From NCBI RefSeq assembly GCF_002157355.1, contig NZ_LYMK01000012.1, positions 1-64,000 of the forward strand: DNA of 64,000 nt, read 5' to 3'. Positions 57,126 to 64,000 of this stretch are shown here, one piece after another. The notes under the pieces are model-generated. The model was not told the origin of the DNA, did not search any database, and saw only the letters and a list, made by a program, of their open reading frames with translations. This DNA is from Variovorax sp. JS1663. Its GTDB lineage: Bacteria; Pseudomonadota; Gammaproteobacteria; Burkholderiales; Burkholderiaceae_C. Every line of letters begins with the position of its first letter. Position 1 is the first letter of the stretch. The position numbers and the translations under genes are program-made.

Positions 57126-58712
57126 CTACAGAAGCGATTCGCCCACCCAGGGCAGAAGCAGCCAGTTCTTGAAGCGCAGCCAGTAGTGGCCGCCCGGTTC
57201 GTCGTCATGGACGATGTCGTTGCCCTCGGCATCCGACTCCACCCACTGCACGCGGCGCCCGTCCGGCGCGAGCCGCAGCCGGTAGGCCGCATTGGTGCGG
57301 CTGGCGGCGATGAGGGTCTGGTAGTCGGCCACGATCTCCGGGCTGTCGATCAGCAGCCCCGATTCGGTGTTCACCGCCGCGGAGCGATGGTCCATGTTCA
57401 TCGAGCCGATGAAGAGCATCCGGTCGTCGACCACGGCCAGCTTCGCGTGCAGCCGGCTGATCGAACGGCCGAAATCGCCGAAGTGGCCCGAGCGGCCGGT
57501 GAGCTCGGGCGCGATCTCGCGGATGGTCACGCCGATGCGCAGCATCTCGGCGCGGTAGCGCGTGTAGCCGGCGTAGACCAGGGGCTCGTCGGTCGCGCCC
57601 AGCGAGTTCGTGACCAGGAAGATGCGCCCGGGCTGTCCGCCGGTGGCCTGCTTCATCATCGCCATGCCGCGCTCGCCGGGCACGAAATAGGGCGAGACGA
57701 TGGTCACTTCACGGCGAGCGGCGTCGAGCGCGCGCAGCGCGCCTTCGGTGACGCTGCCGCGGAAGGCCTCGGCATCGTTGCCGCGCGTGATCTTGTCCGG
57801 GTCGTCGACGTACAGCTGCGCGGAGGCCCAGCGCAGCTCGAGCGTGCCGCCGTCGAGCTGCCGGCCGACGGCGCTGCGCTCCATGACGTCATGCGGCCGC
57901 ACCGGCAGCTCCGGCAGGCCGGCCTTCGCGAGCGCATCGAACTGCTCGCGCCGCGCCGCCGGCGCCACCGTGCTCGCGACCACGTCGCCGACCGGCCGCA
58001 CCTGTGCACTGTTCCAGTAGCGGTCGAAGCCCGCGGACATCTCCCGCACCACCGGCCCGCAGGACAGCAGGTCCATGTCGATGAAGTTGGCGGCGGTGTT
58101 GCGCATGAAGTATTCGCTCGCGATGTTGCGCCCGCCCGTCACCGCGCAGCTGTTGTCGGCCACCAGCAGCTTGTTGTGCATGCGGTGGTTGATGCGGCCG
58201 AACTCGTGCAGCGAGAACAGGAAGCGCATCGACAGCGACTCGGCACGCGATGGCAGCGGGTTGAACAGGCGCAGCTCGACGTTCGGATGGGCAGCCAGGC
58301 CGAGCAGCAGCGCGTCCTCGCCGCCGGTGTAGAGATCGTCCATCAGGAGCCGCACCCGGACACCGCGCGCGGCCGCGTCGCGCAGCTCTCGCAGGAACAG
58401 CAGGCCCACCTCGTCGCGCTGGATGTGGTAGTACTGGACGTCGAGCGACTTCTGTGCGTGGCGGATCAGCGCGATGCGCGCTTCGAAGGCGAACTCCGCC
58501 TCCGGCAGCAGCCGGAAGCCCGACAGGCCCGAGGGGCCCGTTCCAGCGGCCGGCGTGGCGCGGTTCACGATCCCGGCCAGCCGCGTGTCCGCCACCTCGG
58601 TCAGCGCATGGCTCGGCGTGCTCGGGCCCGGCGGCGGCAGCATGGCGCAGCCGCCGAGCCAGATGGCGACGGCGAGCAGCAGGACGGCGCGGATATTCGC
58701 GAGCAGCGGCAT
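57126..58712 (-). CDS. Phospholipase D-family lipoprotein, cardiolipin-synthase-like
   Basis: 528 residues from the ATG at 58712. Lipoprotein signal (IRAVLLLAVAIWLGGC). Two HKD catalytic motifs: HNKLLVADNSCAVTGGRN and HAKLAVVDDRMLFIGSMN, each HxKx4Dx6G. Similar to ClsC-type or other outer-membrane-facing PLD proteins; catalysis would be phosphatidyl transfer or phosphodiester hydrolysis. It lies upstream of phoD on the same strand with a 12-base gap and is divergent from the SpmA/SpmB-like gene. Confidence 0.88.
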   Translation of the reverse strand: MPLLANIRAVLLLAVAIWLGGCAMLPPPGPSTPSHALTEVADTRLAGIVNRATPAAGTGPSGLSGFRLLPEAEFAFEARIALIRHAQKSLDVQYYHIQRDEVGLLFLRELRDAAARGVRVRLLMDDLYTGGEDALLLGLAAHPNVELRLFNPLPSRAESLSMRFLFSLHEFGRINHRMHNKLLVADNSCAVTGGRNIASEYFMRNTAANFIDMDLLSCGPVVREMSAGFDRYWNSAQVRPVGDVVASTVAPAARREQFDALAKAGLPELPVRPHDVMERSAVGRQLDGGTLELRWASAQLYVDDPDKITRGNDAEAFRGSVTEGALRALDAARREVTIVSPYFVPGERGMAMMKQATGGQPGRIFLVTNSLGATDEPLVYAGYTRYRAEMLRIGVTIREIAPELTGRSGHFGDFGRSISRLHAKLAVVDDRMLFIGSMNMDHRSAAVNTESGLLIDSPEIVADYQTLIAASRTNAAYRLRLAPDGRRVQWVESDAEGNDIVHDDEPGGHYWLRFKNWLLLPWVGESLL

Positions 58713-58800
58713 GCGCCGCAATGTAACGCCGCCGCGTGGCCGTGGGCATGCGAAGCGGCCCCCTATGATCGGCGGCCAACGGCAGCAGCAAGGGATACGC

Positions 58801-60030
58801 GTGCTCAACGGCTTGTGGCTCGGTTTTTTTCTGGCGGCGGCATTGGCTGCCTTGTCGCGCTGGCTGGTCGGCGGCGATACCGCGGTGTTCGGCGCCCTGG
58901 TCGAGAGCCTGTTCGCGATGGCCAAGCTCTCGGTGGAAGTGATGGTGCTGCTGTTCGGCACGCTTACGCTGTGGCTGGGCTTCCTGCGCATCGCCGAGGC
59001 GGCCGGCCTGGTGGCCGGGCTGGCGCGCCTGCTGGGCCCGTTGTTCAGGCGCCTGATGCCCGAGGTGCCCGCGGGGCACCCGGCGCTCGGCCTGATCACC
59101 ATGAACTTCGCGGCCAACGCGCTGGGCCTGGACAACGCGGCCACGCCGATCGGCCTGAAGGCGATGCGCGAGCTGCAGAGCCTCAACCCCAGCGAGCACA
59201 CTGCCAGCAACGCGCAGATCCTGTTCCTGGTGCTCAACGCCTCCTCGCTGACGCTGCTGCCGGTCAGCATCTTCATGTACCGCGCGCAGCAGGGCGCGGC
59301 CGATCCGACGCTGGTCTTCCTGCCGATCCTGCTGGCCACCAGCTGCTCCACGCTGGTCGGACTGCTCTCGGTGGCCTTCGTCCAGCGGCTGAAGCTGTGG
59401 GACCCGGTGGTGCTGGCCTACCTCCTGCCCGGCGCGCTGCTGCTGGGCGCCTTCATGGCGACGCTGGCCACGCTCTCGGCCTCGGCGCTCGCCTCTCTTT
59501 CGTCGCTGCTCGGCAACCTGACGCTGTTCGGGATCATCGTGGTCTTCCTGCTGGCCGGCGCGCTGAAACGGGTGAAGGTCTACGAATGCTTCGTCGAGGG
59601 TGCCAAGGAAGGCTTCGACGTGGCGAAGAACCTGCTGCCCTACCTGGTGGCGATGCTGTGCGCGGTCGGCGTGCTGCGCGCTTCCGGCGTGCTGGACATG
59701 GTGCTGTCCGGCATCCGCTGGGCCGTCGGCCTGACCGGCTGGGATGCACGCTTCGTCGACGCACTGCCCACCGCGCTGGTCAAGCCCTTCTCCGGCAGCG
59801 CGGCACGCGCGATGCTGATCGAAACCATGCAGAACCAGGGCGTGGACAGCTTCGCCGCCCGCGTGGCCGCCACCATCCAGGGCAGCACCGAGACCACCTT
59901 CTACGTGCTGGCCGTCTATTTCGGTGCGGTCGGCATCCAGCGGGCGCGGCACGCGGTGGGCTGCGCCCTGCTGGCCGAGCTGGCCGGGGTGCTGGGCGCG
60001 ATCGGCGTCGGCTACTGGTTCTTCGGCTAG
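58801..60030 (+). CDS. SpmA/SpmB-like nucleoside-recognition-domain membrane protein
   Basis: 409 residues from the GTG at 58801 (AAGGG upstream), about nine membrane segments. It is a fusion of two Gate/nucleoside-recognition domains: the first half ends with NFAANALGLDNAATPIGLKA (spore maturation protein A type), the second half carries VDALPTALVKPFSGSAARAM and STETTFYVLAVYFGAVGI (SpmB type). Such fused proteins are found in non-sporulating bacteria and their transport role is unknown. Divergent from the phospholipase-D-like gene. Confidence 0.87.
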   Translation: MLNGLWLGFFLAAALAALSRWLVGGDTAVFGALVESLFAMAKLSVEVMVLLFGTLTLWLGFLRIAEAAGLVAGLARLLGPLFRRLMPEVPAGHPALGLITMNFAANALGLDNAATPIGLKAMRELQSLNPSEHTASNAQILFLVLNASSLTLLPVSIFMYRAQQGAADPTLVFLPILLATSCSTLVGLLSVAFVQRLKLWDPVVLAYLLPGALLLGAFMATLATLSASALASLSSLLGNLTLFGIIVVFLLAGALKRVKVYECFVEGAKEGFDVAKNLLPYLVAMLCAVGVLRASGVLDMVLSGIRWAVGLTGWDARFVDALPTALVKPFSGSAARAMLIETMQNQGVDSFAARVAATIQGSTETTFYVLAVYFGAVGIQRARHAVGCALLAELAGVLGAIGVGYWFFG

Positions 60031-60094
60031 AACCCGGGCGACAACGCCGTGCAAGCCGATCGGCCAGAATAGCCCCTCACTCTCCGGCTTCCCC

Positions 60095-60604
60095 GTGACC
60101 GCTCCCGCCCAGGCGCAACCGCCCTCCTTCACGTCCGACGAATTCCGCGAAGCCCTGGGCATGTTCGCGACCGGCGTCACCATCGTCACCGCGCGCGCGG
60201 CCAATGGCCGGCTGGTGGGGCTGACGGCCAATTCCTTCAATTCGGTGTCGCTGGCACCGCCGCTGGTGCTGTGGAGCCTGGCACGCAGCGCCGCCTCGAT
60301 GGCCGCGCTCAGCACCGGTTCGCACTACGCCATCAACATCCTCGGCGCCCACCAGAAGTCGCTGGCCGAGCGTTTCGCCAGCAAGGACGTGGACCGATGG
60401 GCCGAGGTCGCCTTCACCGAAGGCCTGGGCGGCGCGCCGGTCCTGGCCGGCGCGGCGGCGACCTTCGAGTGCTTCAACCGCAGCCGCTATGACGAGGGCG
60501 ACCACGTGATCTTCGTCGGCGAGGTGGAGCGCTGCACGCACAGCCCGGGTGCCTCGCCGCTGCTGTTCCATGGCGGGCGCTTCTATACCGAGCACCCGTT
60601 GTAA
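60095..60604 (+). CDS. Flavin reductase domain protein
   Basis: 169 residues from the GTG at 60095. FMN-binding split barrel of the flavin-reductase family: FREALGMFATGVTIVTARAA, GLTANSFNSVSLAPPLVLWS, HYAINILGAHQKSLAERFAS, and DHVIFVGEVERC. These enzymes supply reduced flavin to partner monooxygenases or serve as oxidoreductases. No monooxygenase is adjacent. Separated by 64 bases from the preceding membrane protein gene and convergent with a GntR regulator. Confidence 0.88.
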   Translation: MTAPAQAQPPSFTSDEFREALGMFATGVTIVTARAANGRLVGLTANSFNSVSLAPPLVLWSLARSAASMAALSTGSHYAINILGAHQKSLAERFASKDVDRWAEVAFTEGLGGAPVLAGAAATFECFNRSRYDEGDHVIFVGEVERCTHSPGASPLLFHGGRFYTEHPL

Positions 60605-60610
60605 TTCGAT

Positions 60611-61330
60611 TCAACGCCGGACGTTGAGCTTGTAGCGGAAGGTGTCGGCGCGGTAGACCGCGGTCTCCACGTGCACCGGCCCGCCGCCGGCCAGGTGCAG
60701 CAGGCGCTCCACCTGCAGCACCGGCGCACCGGGTTCGAGCTGCAGCAGCTTCGCCTCCTGAGGCTTCGCCAGGCCGGCACCGATCTCGAGCTGGGCCTCG
60801 CCGATCTCGAGGCCGCCCTCACGCTCGAACACGTCGATCAGGTCGCGCTGCGAGAAGTCCACCCGCGCCAGCCGCTCGCCCAGGAAGCGCGGCAGGTAGG
60901 AGCTGTTGAGCGAGAGCGGCTCGCGGTCCAGGTAGCGCAGGGTCTGCAGGTGGTACACCGTCTCGCCCGCCGGCAGCTGCAGCTGGCGCGCCACCGCCGG
61001 CGGCGCCTTCACCTCGCGCCAGGCCAGGCGCTTGCTGCTCACCGCATGCTGCTCCAGCGCCATCGCCTCGTTCAGGCCCTGCAGACGGTTCAGGCTCTGC
61101 GCCGCCCTCGGATGGGACACGAAGGCCCCCTTTCCGTGCAGCTTGACGATCAGGCCCTCGGTCTGCAGCGCCGCCAGGGCCTGCCGCACGGTGATGCGGC
61201 TGACGCCGTGCTCGGCAGTGAGCTCCGACTCGGACGGCAGCTTGGCCCCGGGCGCGAGTTCGCCGTCGAGGATGCGCGCGCGCAGCGCGTCGCGCAGCTG
61301 GGCATGGAGCGACTGCGGCAGCTCAGGCAT
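60611..61330 (-). CDS. GntR-family regulator with UTRA domain
   Basis: 239 residues: GntR winged helix at about 10-78 (LRARILDGELAPGAKLPSES; HGVSRITVRQALAALQTEGL) and a UTRA ligand domain at about 95-235 (LNSSYLPRFLGERLARVDFS). HutC-subfamily architecture. It is divergent from a Bug binding protein, permease and amidohydrolase, and the inverted repeat at 61380-61395 in the gap is a likely binding site. Proposed local regulator of that catabolic unit. Confidence 0.9.
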   Translation of the reverse strand: MPELPQSLHAQLRDALRARILDGELAPGAKLPSESELTAEHGVSRITVRQALAALQTEGLIVKLHGKGAFVSHPRAAQSLNRLQGLNEAMALEQHAVSSKRLAWREVKAPPAVARQLQLPAGETVYHLQTLRYLDREPLSLNSSYLPRFLGERLARVDFSQRDLIDVFEREGGLEIGEAQLEIGAGLAKPQEAKLLQLEPGAPVLQVERLLHLAGGGPVHVETAVYRADTFRYKLNVRR

Positions 61331-61370
61331 TCAAGCCCCCACGGCCAACGCTGGCATGCAGATTGCGTGT

Positions 61371-61395
61371 CTTGTCATAACTTGTCATAACAAGT
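61371..61395. promoter_or_regulatory. GntR operator candidate
   Basis: CTTGTCATAA is repeated twice in tandem (61371-61390), and ACTTGT-CATA-ACAAGT (61380-61395) is a perfect inverted repeat of the TTGT/ACAA kind bound by GntR proteins. It lies in the divergent gap, about 40 bases from the gntR start and 57 from the Bug gene. Confidence 0.6.
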
Positions 61396-61451
61396 AGATT
61401 CTGCACCGCCAGGGTGCTTCTTTCCGTTCATCACACACCAAGGAAACGACC

Positions 61452-62438
61452 ATGTCCGCAACCCGAGCCTTCATCCGTTCCACCGCCGCCGCGCTGGCCT
61501 TCAGCGCGGGCCTGGGCTTCGCCCAGACGCCGAGCTATCCCGCCAAGCCCATCACGCTGATTGTGCCGTTCGCCGCCGGCGGCGGCGTCGATGCCACGGC
61601 CCGCCTGCTCACCGCCAGGCTCGGCGAGCTGCTCAAGCAGCCGGTGGTGATCGAGAACGTGGCCGGCGCCGCCGGCACCATCGGCACCCAGAAGGCGGCG
61701 CGCTCGGCGGCCGACGGCTACACGCTGCTGTTCGCGGTGGCCAGCCCGCTCAACGTGGCGCCGCTGGTGGCGCCCTCCGCGGTGCGCTACGACAGCTTCA
61801 AGGACTTCGTGCCGGTGGCCACCGTCGGCACCTCGCCCTTCGTGCTGATCGGCAAGACCGCCCTGCCGGCACGCACCACCGCCGAGCTGATCCAGCTGGC
61901 CAAGGCGCAGCCGGGCAAGCTCAACTTCGGGACCGACGGCGTGGGCACTTCGCTGCACGTCACGGCCGAGCTCTTCAAACAGCGCGCCGGGCTGGACCTG
62001 GTGCATGTGCCCTACAAGTCCGGCCCGCAGGTGCTGACCGACGTGGCCGGCGGCCAGGTCGACCTGGCGGTGCTGCCGCTGTCGCTGGCGCAGCCCTTCA
62101 TCAAGGACGGCAAGGTCCGCGCCTTCGGCGTCACCTCGCTGGCCCGTTCGCCCAGCGCGCCGGCCATTCCGGCGCTGTCCGAGTCGGCCGAGCTCAAGGG
62201 GCTGGAGATGGACGCCTGGCTCGGCGTCCTGGCGCCCACCGGCACGCCGGCCGCCGTGACGAACGCCTGGGTCGCCGCGCTCGATGCCACCCTCAAGGAC
62301 CCCGAGATCGCACGCAAGCTCGGCGACATCGCGGTCAAGCCGCAGCTGATCGCCGGCCCGGCCTTCGCCGACTACCTGGCGAAGGAGCGCAAGGCCATCG
62401 CGGGCGTGGTGCAGACCGCCGGCATCAAGACCGAATAA
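61452..62438 (+). CDS. Bug/TctC-family periplasmic binding protein
   Basis: 328 residues with a Sec signal (FIRSTAAALAFSAGLGFAQT) and the Bug fold: YPAKPITLIVPFAAGGGVDA, GAAGTIGTQKAARSAADGYT, HVPYKSGPQVLTDVAGGQVD and a C-terminal AGPAFADYLAKERKAI. Ribosome site AAGGAAACGACC. First gene of the GntR-controlled unit; no TctAB partners, but a TauE/SafE permease follows, which could import the same compound. Ligand not evident. Confidence 0.92.
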   Translation: MSATRAFIRSTAAALAFSAGLGFAQTPSYPAKPITLIVPFAAGGGVDATARLLTARLGELLKQPVVIENVAGAAGTIGTQKAARSAADGYTLLFAVASPLNVAPLVAPSAVRYDSFKDFVPVATVGTSPFVLIGKTALPARTTAELIQLAKAQPGKLNFGTDGVGTSLHVTAELFKQRAGLDLVHVPYKSGPQVLTDVAGGQVDLAVLPLSLAQPFIKDGKVRAFGVTSLARSPSAPAIPALSESAELKGLEMDAWLGVLAPTGTPAAVTNAWVAALDATLKDPEIARKLGDIAVKPQLIAGPAFADYLAKERKAIAGVVQTAGIKTE

Positions 62439-62458
62439 GACAACGCGAGGAGCGCCCC

Positions 62459-63208
62459 ATGCTGATGTCGCTGTCCAGCGCGTGGATCCTGCTGCCGGCG
62501 GTGCTGCTGGCCGGCGGCCTGATCGGCGCCAGCGGCATCGGCGGCGTGCTGCTGGTGCCGGTGCTGACCCAACTGGGCGGGGTGCCGCTGCCGCAAGCCA
62601 TTGCCGCCGCTTCGCTGGGTTTCGCATTGCCGGCGCTGGTGGTGCTGGGGCCGCTGCGCCGCCAGCGCGACATGGCCATGCGCTGCCTGCCCCTGCTGGC
62701 GGGCGCGCTGGCAGGGGCCGCGGCCGGCGCCCTGCTGGTGCGCTGGCTGCCTGGCGCGGTGCTGATGACCGGCGTGACGCTGCTGGTGCTGTTCTCCGGC
62801 TGGCGCGGCCTGCGCGCATCGCAGACGCCGACCGTGCCCGCCGCGCCGCTGGGCGCCGCGGCACTGCTCGGGCTCGGCGCCCTGGTGGGCCTGGGCTCCG
62901 CACTCACCGGCACCGGCGGCCCGGTGCTGGTGCTCCCGCTCCTGATGCTGCTGCGCCAGCCGATCGTCTTTGCCATCGTGGCGGCGCAGGCGTCGCAGTT
63001 GCCGATCGCCCTGGCCAGCGGCGCGGTGCATGCGATCGAAGGCCGGCTCGACCTGCGGCTGGCGGCACTGTGCGGCCTGCTGATGCTCGCCGGTTCCATT
63101 GCCGGGCAACGCGCCGCGGCCGGGCTCGACGTTCGGCAGTTGCAGCGCTTCGTCTCCATGCTGCTGCTGGCGGTCGGCGCCTGGTTCGCGTGGCTGCTCT
63201 GGGCCTGA
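62459..63208 (+). CDS. TauE/SafE-family membrane transporter
   Basis: 249 residues, about eight membrane segments, with the two-fold TauE/SafE repeat (GLIGASGIGGVLLVPVLTQL in the first half, LVGLGSALTGTGGPVLVLPL in the second). Family members move sulfite, sulfoacetate or other small organic anions. It lies 20 bases after the Bug gene and 20 before the amidohydrolase. In this position it probably moves the substrate or a product of the amidohydrolase. Confidence 0.9.
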   Translation: MLMSLSSAWILLPAVLLAGGLIGASGIGGVLLVPVLTQLGGVPLPQAIAAASLGFALPALVVLGPLRRQRDMAMRCLPLLAGALAGAAAGALLVRWLPGAVLMTGVTLLVLFSGWRGLRASQTPTVPAAPLGAAALLGLGALVGLGSALTGTGGPVLVLPLLMLLRQPIVFAIVAAQASQLPIALASGAVHAIEGRLDLRLAALCGLLMLAGSIAGQRAAAGLDVRQLQRFVSMLLLAVGAWFAWLLWA

Positions 63209-63228
63209 GCCCCGACGAGGAAACGACC

Positions 63229-64000
63229 ATGCTCTCCCCCGAACACCTGAACACCCGCCAGCCCCTTCTGCTGGCCCCCGAATGGCTGATGCTGCCCGAG
63301 GGGCCGCGCGAGGGCCAGGCCGTGCTCATCGAGAACGGCCGCTTCACGCAGGTCGGCCCGCTCGCCGCGCTGCGCGAGGCGCATCCCGGCCTGGAAGCCG
63401 CCCTGCTGCCGCAGCGCCTGCTGATGCCGGGCCTGGTCGACACCCACACCCACCTCACCCAGTCCTTCGGCAAGGCGCTGGCCTTCGGCGAGCCCTCGGA
63501 GATCTTCCGCCGCATCTGGGTGCCGATGGAGGCCACGCTCGACGAGCAGGCCGCCTACCTGTCCGCCAAGCTCGCCGCGCTGGAGTCGCTGCGCGGCGGC
63601 TTCACCACCGTGGTCGATGCGGGCACGCGCTCGCAGGTCGGCCTCGATGCGGTGGCGAGCGCCGCGCGCGATACCGGCATCCGCTGCGTGCTGGGCATGA
63701 TCTGCAACGACGCGGGCCTCGAAGGCGACGAGGCCGCGACGCGCCGCATCCTCGACGATGCCGCGACCTTCCTCGCGCGGCTGGAGCACGACCCGCTGGT
63801 GCATCCCTCGCTCGCCATCTCGATCCCCGAGGCGGCGAGCGACCGCATGCTGCACGCGGTCGCCGCGCTCACGCTGGAAAGCGGACGGCGCTTCCAGACC
63901 CATGTCAACGAACACCTGGCCGCGGTAGAGCGTTCGCTGGTGGCGCGCGGGCTGCGTCCGCTCGAAGTGCTGCATGCCTGCGGCGCGCTCAATGCCTCGG
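63229..64000 (+). CDS. Amidohydrolase (ATZ/TRZ-like), cut by the window edge
   Basis: 257 residues visible; the 3' end is beyond the window. The metal motif is DTHTHLTQ (near residue 73), followed by a GGFTTVVDAG block and the third-ligand histidine HVNEH, as in chlorohydrolases, S-adenosylhomocysteine/methylthioadenosine deaminases and guanine-deaminase relatives. The ATG at 63229 has GAGGAAACG upstream. With the binding protein and permease it suggests uptake and deamination or ring hydrolysis of a nitrogen heterocycle. The substrate is unknown. Confidence 0.87.
   Translation, partial: MLSPEHLNTRQPLLLAPEWLMLPEGPREGQAVLIENGRFTQVGPLAALREAHPGLEAALLPQRLLMPGLVDTHTHLTQSFGKALAFGEPSEIFRRIWVPMEATLDEQAAYLSAKLAALESLRGGFTTVVDAGTRSQVGLDAVASAARDTGIRCVLGMICNDAGLEGDEAATRRILDDAATFLARLEHDPLVHPSLAISIPEAASDRMLHAVAALTLESGRRFQTHVNEHLAAVERSLVARGLRPLEVLHACGALNAS

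Overview
The window is very GC-rich and densely packed DNA from a free-living betaproteobacterium. The gene set points to Burkholderiales, family Comamonadaceae, most like Variovorax: a methionine synthase split into two genes, many Bug-type and Liv-type binding proteins, PACE and PhoD genes, and a SAH riboswitch of the beta/gammaproteobacterial type. This placement is inference from gene content. No tRNA, rRNA, CRISPR, prophage or insertion sequence was recognised.

Region 1 (1-16287) is the most interesting part. It looks like a complete uptake and degradation unit for nicotinamide/nicotinate by the REDUCTIVE route known from the anaerobe Eubacterium barkeri. A long minus-strand array encodes 6-hydroxynicotinate reductase (hnr), a TPR lipoprotein, a UPF0280 protein, two PF06684 paralogues, a Liv-type ABC importer (binding protein, fused LivH-LivM permease, LivG, LivF), an exported nicotinamidase and the two-subunit molybdenum hydroxylase NicAB. 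Divergent from hnr are ferredoxin-NADP reductase, a TetR regulator and an enamidase (ena) homologue. Together they would take nicotinamide to nicotinate, 6-hydroxynicotinate, 1,4,5,6-tetrahydro-6-oxonicotinate and 2-formylglutarate. The UPF0280, PF06684 and TPR genes have no assigned step. Four copies of a ~100-bp repeat each begin at a stop codon in this region. The left end of the window is a perfect 42-bp fold-back palindrome that may be a contig-end artefact.

Region 2 (16400-29321) carries an FHA-domain protein, a three-gene GtrA/glycosyltransferase/GT39-like membrane cassette, and the two halves of cobalamin-dependent methionine synthase. The large half has an SAH riboswitch in front of it. 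The small homocysteine-methyltransferase half lies 2.5 kb away, with a PACE efflux gene, a LysR gene and an SH3-domain gene between them. An exported beta-lactamase-fold hydrolase and an exported alpha/beta hydrolase follow.

Region 3 (29340-43200) is a histidine-utilisation (hut) locus read entirely on the minus strand: an ABC importer (binding protein, permease, ATPase), hutC, then the overlapping run hutH-hutU-ocd-phnD-like-bug-hutD-hutI-hutF-hutG. It uses the HutF/HutG (deiminase plus deformylase) route to glutamate and formate. Palindromic TGTATATACA-type HutC operators lie before the importer and before hutH.

Region 4 (43295-60604) is mostly housekeeping: recQ, an S41 lipoprotein peptidase, a tandem AAA+ ATPase, threonine ammonia-lyase, a small membrane protein, GTP-dependent PEP carboxykinase with a structured leader and a terminator, a LysR gene whose start codon sits in a perfect inverted repeat, a metallophosphoesterase, phoD, a phospholipase-D-family lipoprotein, an SpmA/SpmB-like fusion and a flavin reductase.

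Region 5 (60611-64000) begins another catabolic unit: a GntR regulator, divergent from a Bug binding protein, a TauE/SafE permease and an amidohydrolase cut by the window edge.
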